Below, piece after piece: positions 12,601 through 24,100 of a stretch of DNA of 64,000 bases. Location of the stretch: the NCBI GenBank assembly GCA_033026295.1, contig CM065175.1:15389837-15453836 (forward strand), in the 5' to 3' direction. Numbering within the stretch: the first letter of the stretch is position 1; the number at the start of each line of letters is the position of its first letter. The notes beneath the pieces were generated by a model. The model did not search any database. It worked only from the letters and a program-made list of their open reading frames with translations, and was not told the DNA's origin. The position numbers and the translations under genes were made by a program. The stretch is from Channa striata (Eukaryota; Chordata; Actinopteri; Anabantiformes; Channidae).

Positions 12601-13646
12601 TCTACAGCTATACAACCCACTAACGTCAGTGTTAGAGGCAGGCTTACTCATGTCCGATAATTATGTGCTCCAGAAGTGATCTTATTATAAACACCGAAGA
12701 TTAATTGAATTGTATGTTCCACAATTGTGCTAATAAACTAATTCCAGAGGCCACATTGATATGATAACAGGAGAAGAAACTATTCACCTCCACAGCTACA
12801 CACTGACTCAACAACTGTTGCTCTCTAACTACAATACAAACGTTTCTTTGACAACTGTTTAGAAAAACTTTAAAGGCAATTGAAAGACATAACGTGACTG
12901 TAGAAAAAAAACCTAAGTAGAACAAACTATAGTTGGCTCGTACATTCAGCCTAATTGCCATCAACTGCTACTGTAACTTACGTGGGAACTGAATATTCTT
13001 TGCTTCCCTTGTGCATCAATTGGATCTCTTTTGTTAGGTGCTGACCACTTAACCACACAAGTTCTGACGTGTTAGAAGCCCACTGACCCAGTCGACTAGG
13101 CATCACAATCTGGCCCTTACTCAGATCCTATTGCTTGCCAATTGTTCAAACTTCAAACACACCAGCTTTGTGAGCTGATTGTTCACTTGCTCCCAAAAGT
13201 ACTACATTCTATTACAGATGCCACTGTACGGAGATGGCCAGTGTTAAGGGTTTAATGCTATCTTTGGGCTTCTTCACAAAGACGCTGCATATGCAAACGT
13301 TTTCAACTCTAAAAGTTACTAAAACTAGAAAAGCACCACAACAAGTAAATGTTGCTTCAAGTAAATATGAATAAAAACACCACAAACTACATACATTCAC
13401 TGCTAACCACAAAACAACATTGGTGCTAATGTTAGCGAAGTTAGTGTATTCCTAAGCTAGCTTTGCTAGCGAAGTAACATTACCTCGTTAGCAAAACTGA
13501 TACGTTTTCTACAGGCTGTGTTGCATTATTTAGAAACATAAATAACCAGGCAACAAACTTACATGGATTTGTTTATCTCGAAGCGCTTTTAGCCTTTCCT
13601 TTCTCTTCAGGGCCTGCTCCTGAAGTGACCCAACATGCCGCTCCAT
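6691..13646 (-). CDS. ccdc12: Coiled-coil domain-containing protein 12 (cwf18-type splicing factor)
   Basis: Complete gene in seven coding exons, listed 5' to 3' on the minus strand: 13646-13563, 10592-10519, 8005-7926, 7732-7671, 7593-7559, 7438-7362, 6770-6691 (stop TGA at 6693-6691). Lengths sum to 492 nt, giving 163 residues; human CCDC12 has 166. All splice sites are GT-AG and phases agree. The protein opens with MERHVGSLQEQALKRKERLK, followed by an acidic/lysine-rich stretch. Then come the conserved blocks ELKLRNYTPEDEDLKERQVP, DLANLAPRKPDWDLKRDVAK and LERRTQRAIAELIR, and a tail ending EDEGDSD as in other vertebrates. The family is the cwf18 component of spliceosomal complexes and acts in the nucleus. 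The gene lies head-to-head with nbeal2, as in human. The start is the first ATG in the conserved frame. Confidence 0.95.
8006..10518 (-). other. ccdc12 intron 2, no feature recognised
   Basis: A 2.5 kb AT-rich intron between the exons ending at 10519 and starting at 8005. Short open stretches are present on both strands, but none has conserved-looking sequence or splice context. I saw no RNA gene and no clear repeat. Confidence 0.5.
11402..11561 (+). mobile_element. tRNA-derived SINE, 5'-truncated copy
   Basis: Matches the body and tail of the fuller copy at 12140-12352 in the opposite orientation. Shared blocks include CCCAAGTTTCTCCTAGTGGG, GGTGAGCACCTTG, a GTGTGTGAG-rich stretch, GAGAAGCAACATTCTAAAG and the tail GCTTTGGATAAAAGCGC. 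The tRNA-like head with A and B boxes is missing, as expected for 5' truncation on retroinsertion. Confidence 0.65.
11871..12050 (-). mobile_element. Tc1-like transposon relic A
   Basis: On the minus strand this reads like the 5' part of a common fish Tc1-type element. It has a GGGTAGCAAATTAACAATCAG-like leader, then TTGATTTGTTGGAAGC, then a frame suggesting DFNKGKIVMA at the transposase N-terminus. It is truncated and diverged and cannot encode a working enzyme. The same segment is present in the second relic at 13003-13238. Confidence 0.6.
12140..12352 (-). mobile_element. tRNA-derived SINE, near full-length
   Basis: The minus strand starts GGGGCGCTATAGCTCATCTG. TAGCTCATCTGG matches a Pol III A box, and GGGTTCGATCCCC about 45 bases later matches a B box, so the head derives from a tRNA. 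A body of about 100 bp follows and then a tail containing AAGCACTTTATATAAA. The similar tail in the plus-strand copy at 11402-11561 shows both belong to one family. I do not name the family. Confidence 0.7.
13003..13238 (-). mobile_element. Tc1-like transposon relic B
   Basis: On the minus strand it opens CCATCTCCGTACAGTGGCA and continues with GAGCAAGTGAACAATCAGC, GGATCTGAGTAAGGGCC and AGATTGTGATGCCTAG. This parallels the start of the fish Tc1-type element whose transposase carries KGQIVMARRLGQS. Only the 5' portion is left and the frame is broken. Confidence 0.65.
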
Positions 13647-14412
13647 ATTCTTCGACACACGCCAATCGGTTCTCTCTGAACTCTACTAGCTATCCTGAGG
13701 ACGTAAATCCGACCATCGAACACATCGATTACCTTATCATGGGATGGTTTTTAACAGAGTTTTTAAAAACTTGTAGGAAAGTAAGAGCTTTTTCAATTAT
13801 TAAAAACAAGAAAGGTTAGTGTTGTATGGATTGGCATATGAAGATATGCTTGAATTGTAACACGTTTAGCCCCCAAGTAGTTAAAGTTCACTAAAGGATT
13901 ATACTAATAAAGCATTAAATCACCCATTTGTATGCGTGTTGCCCAACAAGATAACCACAGCACAACAGACTATGGCAGATAAACCCTGCTAAGAACAGAA
14001 AAAACGAGAAAAAGTCTAGAGATTTGTTCTGCCTGCATACAGTGTATGTTTTATTCAATATTTTTGTATTTGTTTAGAAATGTAAACTTTTGTCTTTATT
14101 GATGCACCTTGAAACTAAATTTATAGAAAAAGTACTATATTATTTTCAGTACTAATTTGTGTAGCAAGCATTTTTAGCCTAGGTATAATGTAGGTTTCAT
14201 GGAGTGTTCCAGATTAACAGCCTGTATTAGATATATAATAAAATAGCGAGCAATAAGTATTTATTGCAGCCTATTGTAGCTTACCAGGAACCAAAAGAAA
14301 GAAACAGCTGATATAGTCCAATATCCAAATGTGTGTATGTTATCAGTTGAACTGTTGAATAGTGAAGCTTCATATACAGCACAAGTTGCACCACCCAAGC
14401 TGTAGTTGCCAT

Positions 14413-14438
14413 ACACACACACACACACACACACACAC
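14413..14438. repeat. (AC)n microsatellite
   Basis: About 13 uninterrupted AC units in the ccdc12/nbeal2 intergenic interval. Confidence 0.9.
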
Positions 14439-14956
14439 CTCGTCACCTTTCTGACAGTTTTAACCTAAAAATTGAGAAATTATGACCTTGTAAAAGTAGA
14501 ATTCATGGCAGAGCCACTGTGTTGGCTTGCGCTGAAGTGCACAGGTGGTCACAGTGTTTTGCCTGATCGGTGTGTTTGTGTGTGTGTGTGTGTGTCTTTA
14601 AGAAATTCAGCCTACCTGTGAACAGGATCGCCAGCCAACTCTTCACTGTATTTTCTCTCAGACACTAGTTGCTGGTGCTTCGCTCCCGCGGATCATCCGT
14701 CAGACGTCCACTGATGAAGCAGCATGTGCGGGGCTGAGCGGATGGTGTGTGTCGCTTCCGTGGGAACTCTCTCCAATAGGAATCACACAGCAACCAGCTC
14801 GCTCTAAATGCGGACATGGGTGTTTCTCCACACACGCATTTCCACGCATTTTTGTTCCTGGTGTCTCCATTTCGACAGTGACCGTGCCGTGGTCATGATT
14901 CGCCCGTCCACGCCACTCCGATAACTTTGCGCGTCGAGACTGAAAGCACTTGTGTG

Positions 14957-14962
<6 letters not shown>

Positions 14963-15002
<40 letters not shown>
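14963..15002. repeat. (TG)n microsatellite in the nbeal2 5' region
   Basis: About 20 TG units ending about 135 bp before the nbeal2 ATG. A shorter TG tract lies at 14577-14595. Confidence 0.9.
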
Positions 15003-15003
<1 letters not shown>

Positions 15004-15136
15004 ATTATTGTGGCTGAATTTGCAGGAATGCTTCACAGGAGCGAGCCGCGTCCTCCTGCCTTTGGGAAACAAGTTCAAACAGCGCTGGCTTTGACCATGC
15101 TCAACACTTTGGTGATTTTCTGAAGCGACACAGATC

Positions 15137-18100
15137 ATGAGCAACCACCAGGGCGGTGGAATGGCTTCGAAGGAGCGGCTGTATGAGCTGTGGATGTTCT
15201 ACTACACGAAGGTGAGTGCGGAGGAGCCGGCGGACGGGGACACCTGTTGTTGTTGTTGGAAGCTGCTCTGAAGTTTAGAACCTGACCAGGGTCTTTGCGA
15301 CCCGCGGCTGCTGCAGCCGAGTTGTGCTTTGTTGTAAACGCTTTAACGAGGAAGTCGCCTGTCTCTGCGTTAGCTGTTTGTTTACCTAGTGCTGGCGGCT
15401 GCCCTGCGCTGACTAGAACCGGATTCCGTGTTGGATCATATGACTGGATCACTGGATCCATTCACCTGTTGAAAGCGGTGCGTAATGAGGGTCTCTGAGG
15501 CAGGGGAAGCCACTTACCCACCCCCACAGTTCACCTGCCAGGCAGGTGGCACTGGAGCTGCTTCCTCTTCCTGTTCTCCCTTGCCTCTTTTCCTCAGTTG
15601 AAACCTGTAAACGAATTTAGTTAAAATATTGTCGATATTATTCAGTAAAAGGCCATATCATCTTAATGTTTTTGGTTCCAGCCGTACAGTAGTTGTAGGA
15701 GCAGTATTAATCAAGGCTCAAATATGGAATGCAGTCAAACAAACAAACACAAAACATTGCTACATACAGTAATATCTCTTTGTATGAGAGTCTAACCTCA
15801 TTTTGCACCATCCTAAAAAGTGTCATATTGTTTTGTGTGGCACTTGGGTGTTGGTGATGTTGCCCCCTGTGGGTCTGACTGCAGCTCATTCCTCTGGTTG
15901 TTCGTTTAAGTGCAATGCACTGGTAATAAGGATAGGACAAATTAAAAGCAAGAAGTTAATGAACATGTTTTCATGTCATGTTTCTTCTTGAAGACAATTT
16001 GGCTATGAATAAATAAGACATTACTATTTAATGTGTTTGCAATCTGCCTCCATGCCTGAGGACAGAGAAAACAAGAAGAGACTTCTTTCCAAGTTTGCAT
16101 ACGTGCATGTTCACCGTGGGGCAGAAGACTCCTCTTTTATTATCATAATTCATTTTAAAGGGCCTCTCTCTTGACACGGATAATGTCTAGCCACACAGTA
16201 ATAGAGAATAAAGTTGTATATATTTTTTTTAAATTTCCCAAACCAGGAAACAATGTGTAAAAATGCTTCATGTAGAAAATATAAGTCAAAGCTGGATCAA
16301 GTGGTGACAAAAGTAAACAAGAATTGTGTCAGCTCGTACTGCATTTAGTATTAAAGTGGTTATGTTGGTCACTTTGGGATCCCATGGGAGATATGAACCC
16401 TTTAATCCACCCTGGTATTTCTACTCTGAGCTCTTGCTGCTGCAGCTCTAGATTTCCTGGTTATGGAACGGACAAAACCAGTTGTAGGTATTGTTACAAA
16501 TAATCTAGTGCTGGAAAGAGTCATTCTGTCTGTGTATGTGTGTCATGAATGTGACTGTGACAGCTGTCTAGCATCACCATGTGTGAGACCACTTCCTTAT
16601 TAAGTTGCCTCTTGGCTCTCTGTTACTTCTGTTCAGTTTGCCCTCAAGGCTAGGAGGACAAATGAGACATATATATCTAAGCTTGCTTGGAAATGACTTT
16701 GGCATGTGTTCAAATGACCTGCACTTATTGCCAAGCTACGATGAAGGATGGCAGAGGAAAAGACTTTAATTGAGGCCCTGAATTAAATGTCACAGCCTTG
16801 TGTGATTCAGAGGAACGAAATGGGCTGCACAAAAGCAACACAACCACTTCAGAGCAGTCACCTCGTCTATGGGCCTCAAAATGCGTATGTGATGTTTTTG
16901 TTTTCTGTCAGTCAAGTTAGACAGTGGACACGGGCCTTGTTTTCCGACTCCTCTTACATCAGGGAAAGTTGCAAAACAGCCTTTTTATACAGAGAAATTA
17001 GAACAGCTTGAATACACATCCATTCACATATTCTGTATGTGAATCCAAACAATTGATTCCAATGTTTTTGCGTACATATCTCAGGAAATTCTGTATTTGC
17101 ATTCTGTATTTGCCAAACTTGCTTGGGCTTGTCAGTGATAAAGGAGCTCTGCTTCCTCCAATTGTGCAAGAAATCACACACCCCTTGCAAGACTTTTTAA
17201 ATCAAGTTTCACGACTGATGATGAAATCCTGAAAAGATGTGATGTAGCTATATCTTGTACTAAAGATGACCTAAAAAAAATGTTTCATTTTTGACCAAAC
17301 AATCAAACAAGGAATGATAGAAAAATGGATTTTCTTCACAACAGCAAAGGACCTTTAGATCAGTCAGTTGATTGTTTGCTAAAATTGAGACAACAGCATG
17401 CGGACACATTAGTGTCACCGTAGGTGCGCATTTGGAGAACTGTATTTACACTCCAAACACACAGTCCTTATTTGCATAATGGTTCGTCGATATCAGGATT
17501 TTGCAGGTTTGAAAGTGATTAGAGCATGTTAAATCAAGCCATGCGTCCTGCCCATCAGAACAACAGGCAGAACATGCCCGTTTCTTTCATCTCCTGGTCG
17601 AAAATAGCTTTACAGGCAGGGTTCCAGGGCTCTATACCTATTATCTGAGAATGTTTTCCAGACCATCATAAAATGCTCATGCCTGACAGGTATGGACATA
17701 GAAGAGTTTGATCTAATCACTCAGGCAATAACACAACCTGTTGGTTCATGTCTGTAGACATCCATAAAGGTTCTGTTTTTGGATGTGTTCACTTCACCCT
17801 TCTTAAACAGCATTTTAAATAGGATTTGTTATGTTTCAGTAGTAACAGCATTATATATGTGACTATTTACCATTTAATAGCCTAGGTAAGGTATTTACTC
17901 CACTGATTAGTTCGGGGATGAATTTTGTATGGCAACAGTTGCCAATAATTGGTGAAAGGAAATAACTCAACAGAGCCCAAAGTTATGTGTTAATATTGGT
18001 GGTTTTTTAAAAAAAAAAAGATAAAATATCAAACTGTATTCAGTTTACCTTTATACTGAAATGTTACATTATATTTCAATCCTTTTCGGGGAAAAATATT

Positions 18101-21100
18101 CCCAGTCCCATCTTCTCAATTATGCAGATTAATTTTTTCTTAATTTCTCTTGTGTAAATGAAAATCAATATATGGAGTTATGAACTAACATGCTGTTTGA
18201 AGATCGAAACAGTTTTTGACATTGTACAAACCTATTACAGACCTACTTAAACTGAAATATCGATCAGTTTAAATTAAAATATGCATCTTTTGGGAATTAA
18301 GCTATTAGTAGAATTAATTCACTCCACCCAGCCCTCCCTGCTCTGCTACACTTCACCACCTTCTGCTCAGCCCTTCAGGTAATAGTCTTATGAAATCATG
18401 ATAATTAACAATGCTAAAACATTTTACAGTCAGTGAGAAGATAATTGGCTTTCTCGGATCGCTGTAAAGGGTGGGCCTCTCAGAAACATTCAGAACAGAA
18501 TATGGCTGCAGTCATGCCTGGTTGTGAGTCACATGTGCCTCTAATAACACTTCTCCATATTAAAATATGTTTGAACCATATTTTCTTTTACAAAAAATAA
18601 CTTATAAATTATAGCAGATTAAACAGTAGTGAAAATGTTGATTGTAGTTGTACTTTCAGGTCCTCTTACCTTTCAAGTAAGGATATGAACACAGATACAC
18701 TGACAAATCTATCATGTACATGTGGTCAATGTGTCCACAGCCTTGAGACAACTGACTGAAGTCGCACAAGTAAAATTAAATGATTATCAGTTGTGTGATA
18801 ATGCTCGATGAACATGAAGAACAAAGAGACTAAGTAAATATCAGTGTGGAAACAGTGAGATGTCAGTTTGGAAGAGCAATGCCGTGTGATTAGGGACTAA
18901 TTAAATCCTGTGGTGGTAGAGATGGACCACCATGACACCCTGGCTGCCATCCCTCAACGCAGCTGTGAAACCAACTCCCCAGTATTTGCTACGAGGACGG
19001 GAGCGTTTCAGGGCATCATTCACTCAGCAGTCCCGGTTTGTGTTCATGCCATGATGCACATCAGAAAACTGAAGCGATACAGCAACAACAACAAGCATCC
19101 CTGCAGCTTACTACGACTGTCCTGTGAGCCCGGCGATCGAATTCCCTCGTGCACGTAGATCTCCCCTGTTTACCAACACAAGCACCAACCAGGAAAATCA
19201 AAGTGCTCTTTGCTTTCACTTGTTCAGGAAGTTGGAGCAAAGCTGAATGCTAAGCAGCAGAGAGCAACACAGCTGCTTGGCCATGTGCAGAGAAAACAGA
19301 GATAAATGACACTGTTTATAGGGGCCCGTACCTCGTGGTTGAAGTTATAGTTTATTTTCAGTTTTCTTTTAATCTGCAAACATTCACGACATGAATAACT
19401 GTACTAGGTGCTCGGATAATGCCAAATGAAACAAGTCAATAGAACTGAAAAAAAAAACAAGGATATAGATTTTATGACAGTTGTTGATTCACTTCACTTC
19501 AATTCAATTCAACTTTATTTATATAGTGCCGATTTACAACAAAGTAATCTCAAGTCACTTTACATAATAAAGATCAATTGTAATTTTGTGAGCAATAATT
19601 GTTAGGACTGGTTAAAGGTAGAGACAGATATCTACCAGGTGTTTGACCAGTTGTGTTGTAAAAACAGCGCATTTCCTCTGGTTTTACTTCTCTTTAGGAA
19701 ACCAGTCTCACTTCCTATTTGTGATGTATTTTTTATGATTGTACTTGGTAAAATGTACCTGTGGCAGTTCCACCCAGCCCCAGAGTGTTTCAACAATACA
19801 ATCATATCTACACTCCGCAGATAACTTAGAAGTAGAAAACAAAGCTTTATTTTTTTTTTAGCTGTTTCAGTTGTGTTCAGTTTCAGTTTGACAGTTAATT
19901 GTGTTGTCACCTGTACTAAGTCACTTGCAACACTATGTCTTGTTAATTACAGTAGACGAGAAAAAAAAACTGACAACGTGTAAAGTGTCGTCATCAGCTT
20001 GGCTACAATATTGTCGTGATTATGTCCTTGTTGATGTTGGGGAGGAGTTGCTCAGTCACTCTGCTGTGCTATGTTGGAAAGTCAAAAATACCTGATTGTC
20101 CAGATGTTGTAGGCATAAAACAATAGGCTGCTGACAGTTTCCTGTTTCTACACAGTACATTTAGAGATTTGCATGTGCAGGGTTTGTGTGATTGATAGCA
20201 ATTTATTCTTTTTATTTCATTAATTTGCTAATCAGATTAAGTTTTAAAGCTTAGAATAATGTGGTGAATGCAAATGAGCTTACATTTCCCGTTCCAGAAA
20301 TGCTGTGCTGATTGTATTTAGACATTCGGTGATTTGATTCATCACATTTTGTGAAATGCAGACTTAGACTGTTTAGATGTTTCTGTTCATAGTTTTTTAG
20401 AAGCTGGTGTCATATGTGCTTACAACGACCAGTAGAACCAGAACAGGAAGGGGTTTGACGAGGAACCGTAGTAAGAAGGAAATGAGCTTCAGTTATAGTA
20501 GCATGTCATTTCCTGGTTGCTTGCCTAACGTTGGAAGACAAGAAGCGAGCGAGTCAGACGGTTTTGCTGGTGTTAATGGTGATGTGCAGCTGCAGAGCTG
20601 CTGACCGTGGACCACACTGAAGGCTCATCTGAGACTGGGTTCGCAAGAACCTGGCACCCTGCTTAGCTGCATACAATGAGAGATGGACTGGCTCATAAGT
20701 CAATGCCAGTTGGTAATGTACATTTACAATTAAGATACAATTATACAATATTGTCAGAGTTAATTGCATCAGTTTTTATTTTCAGGTTACATTTATTTAG
20801 CACAGGAACTGTAACAAATACAACGTTTGCATTACATAACATTGTTGTTGAAGTCTATGTCCGTATCCAGCTTGTAAAATAGCACATATTAGCTGCAGCA
20901 CACAACATTTGTTCATTTTTGGCCTATTTTGCTTGATTTAAGTACCTGATACGACATTGTACCATGTGCTGTTTGTGTGTTATTTGTAGACAATGACTCA
21001 AGTCTGGAACAACTCATGTCCTCCTTCACACTGGCTTCCTTGAAGACGTGCAAAAATGATTGTGTTTACATGCACACTTTGCAAAGTGTTCAGGTTTTTC

Positions 21101-24100
21101 CATCACGCGGCCTTTTGAGACAGAAGCTCTGTTTATCTGAATCTGATCTAAAAATGATCATGTAGATTTATATTACTGCGTATGTTGGAAATACAGTTTT
21201 AAATCGAGCCGCGTGATGTTTGTGTTATTTACTCTGGTGTGAGATTGAGAAACTGATGTGAGGAGGGAAGAGTGACAGGATATGTAGCACTGCAGAGGCT
21301 GATTAAGGCTGTGATAATGACAGTTGTACATAAACATCTTTGTTAAACTGAAGCTTGTTAAAAAACATTTTAAGGATGCGGTAATGCAGGAATATCTTGT
21401 TTATGACAGTTTACTTACAGTAAAAATTGTTGTGGGCCTAATGCTATAGACCGAGTTTACTGTACGCGTGGAACATATGACTTTATGACAGAGGAACATG
21501 TTGATTTTGTTTCTTTTAACCTCCCTGTTTTGTAAAAGGAAAGAATTGGCTCATGTGTTCCTGTCTGAGCTACATCTCTTTGCAACATCCTGTTACAAAA
21601 ACAGGTCATAAGATTTCGTCGATGCCACGTTGTCTGACATAATCTGTAACCTTTTTAGACACTAGTACCACTGCCAAAAAATGCATTGATGTAGTTTTTG
21701 GAACCATAATCATTTTACACTGACAATATTGTGAGGTTTCCTATCGCATGAGCATGTGCCCAGAAGTGTGAAAGCAACTTTTTTTCCCTCACAAGTTCTT
21801 TCCCCCCTCCTGCAGAAAGATGTGAGCTATCTGCAGCAGTGGCTGGAGGCTTTTGTGGCGTCGTTTGAGAGGCTCATTGATGTGCAGTCGCTGGAGCCTC
21901 GGAGGTGAGCAGTAACTTTTTTTTATTTAAACTACAGCGCCAGGAGCTCCCACCTGCATTCAAAACATGATGTCCTTCTGTGGAGATTACATTTTGACAT
22001 GTTTATGTAATGGGTAAACGCAGTCCCTATCTTTGCTAGTGTTTCCTCTGCTCCTCCGCCACTCTTTTCCTAAATCTCTGGACACATCCTCTTCTTTTAT
22101 CTTTCAGGCTGGAGGAGTGCAGCTCGGAGGTGCCGTTGCTCCCCAGAGAGGTCCTAGTGCTCCTCAGCACCCAGCTATGGCACAGTGCGCTGCACCTCTC
22201 CCGGCCTGCCGAGAGCAACAGCAGCACACCGCACCCTCTGCTCCTCATCAAGTTCTTCATCATTGTATGCAGGTGAGGGCTCAGGCTGCAGTGCACAAAC
22301 GTCATCTCCACGACTGTGGAAGAAGTTACTCAGTGTCACTGTGCTCCTAATATTATTTGAAATCCAGAGCAGATGATGCTGTCTTGGTGAATAATGAGAA
22401 CCAACTAAAAATAAACAGTACTGTACTACAGTCCCTGGCCATTTGAACTCTGAGCTTGAGTGGTCACAAAACATTATACTGTTGACATGATGTCCATGTT
22501 CGCCTTTAATCTGTTTTATCTGATACTGTAGAAAATAGAAAGTTACATAAATAGATATATTTACATGGAATTTTAAAACGTCAAATCCCCTTAGAAAATA
22601 TCACAACAAAAGAGAACACTCACTCGCATGGATTTCTCTCTGCTTCTAGGAATATGGAGAACATTGATCCTGAGAAGACCCCCGGTTTTGTTTTTGAAAC
22701 TATCAAACTTTTGGATTTCTGTTTGGGCCAGGTAAGGCTAACACAAACTGTATGTTAAACAGAAGGCAGATTTTAGTGATTTATGATGGCGCTCGGTTTA
22801 ATGTCATTTAGGTCAAGATTCTTTGGTGCCATTTTAGCCATGATATACAGTAGCAAGCTAGAGAACCTGCACAGAATTGATCCTGTTTATAACGTGACAT
22901 CTTAACACAAAAGTAACAGAACTAGTTTACACTGAAAGGAGAAGTGGGCGTGTACACTATCTGACCTTCTATTCATGTCACTGGAATGTGTTGTAGTGTA
23001 TTTTTTGCATGTTAAAAGGATGCTAGTAACAAGTCTATGTGCGCTGAAGAGGATGTCTGTCCAAACTATTTTGAGCAGCTAAAATCCGGAGAAGGGGAGC
23101 AGTCGTCTCTGCAGCTGGTTGTGCAGTATGGACTGGTGCTGTGTGAAAGTCTGTTTGACCCTTATCAGACATGGAGGAGACGCCTGGCAGGGTGAGTGTG
23201 TGTTCCTTGGTTGTATGCATGAGTGTGTGGGAGGATAACTTAAAGCTACACAAAGACCAAGCGACTTTTAATCTGCATTTAAGAACTTGCTCAAGCTTTT
23301 GTGATGTGTAACACCTCCTCTTGTTGACCTAAGTCGAGCCTCATTAGATCCAACAGTATTAGTAGCAGTCACACACTGTCTAGGCATGATGTGGGTAGGA
23401 GTGCAGTGACTCAAAGCTTTGTGTGTTGCAGGGAGGAGGTGAGCTTGTTGGAGAGGAACAAGTATAAGTTCTCCCCGCTTGCGCTGCCAGAGGAGCTGCC
23501 TGCACTCTTCCATGGTGAGACACTCCCTTTCGTCCGCTTCACCTCACTGATCTCTGTCAGACCTCACATACCACAAGAATCAAACTATTCCCGCCACTGC
23601 CCAAACACAGCTTAGATATGTCATCGTTGCCCTTTTGATTTCTCTTAGTCCAAAACATTTTTCTTATGTTGAAAAGTAAGCCCTGGGTCTTCTCAGGCAA
23701 TAGGCGAGGTTTTCTTTTAAAAACTGTATTATTCGGCGTGCAGTTACTAATTTCTATCAGCAGAATTAAATTATTTCTTTGTAAGATAGTCCATTTTATC
23801 CACAAGCACCCATCTGTAAGCCCTGTGGGAAGTCTCACTGTGGGCAAGTTTAAGTATTTCAAGCATCAGGAGCATTATGCTTTAATTGGGCATGTTAAGA
23901 GCTAATTGTGTAATGCCTAGCTAATTAGTAAGGCTTAGGCGTTTATGTTTGACGTAACGCTAAAAGACACTGGTGACGTTGCAAGGGAATTTTTCTGAGC
24001 CATTGTGCCTTGCCAACTATTAGTCTCTCATTTTCTGTACCAACCCGTAATTTTAATAGTGGCAGGGGAATGGAATAAGGTTTTAGATTGTTTGTGTGTC

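Larger units (their letters stand above)
13647..15136. promoter_or_regulatory. Head-to-head ccdc12/nbeal2 promoter interval
   Basis: Separates the ccdc12 start (13646, minus) from the nbeal2 start (15137, plus). The right half (about 14640-15130) is GC/CpG-richer than the surroundings, with CCAAT at 14773-14777. No TATA element is obvious near either start. It contains three CA/TG tracts. A shared or bidirectional promoter is plausible because the human genes are also head-to-head, but this is inferred from layout only. Confidence 0.5.

Noticed and set aside
14893..15144. Minus-strand open stretch across the TG tract upstream of nbeal2
   Set aside because: Its length comes from the dinucleotide repeat, which translates as a His-Thr run; it overlaps the nbeal2 promoter and start.
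18910..19158. 82-codon open stretch in nbeal2 intron 1
   Set aside because: No conserved-looking protein sequence or flanking splice sites.
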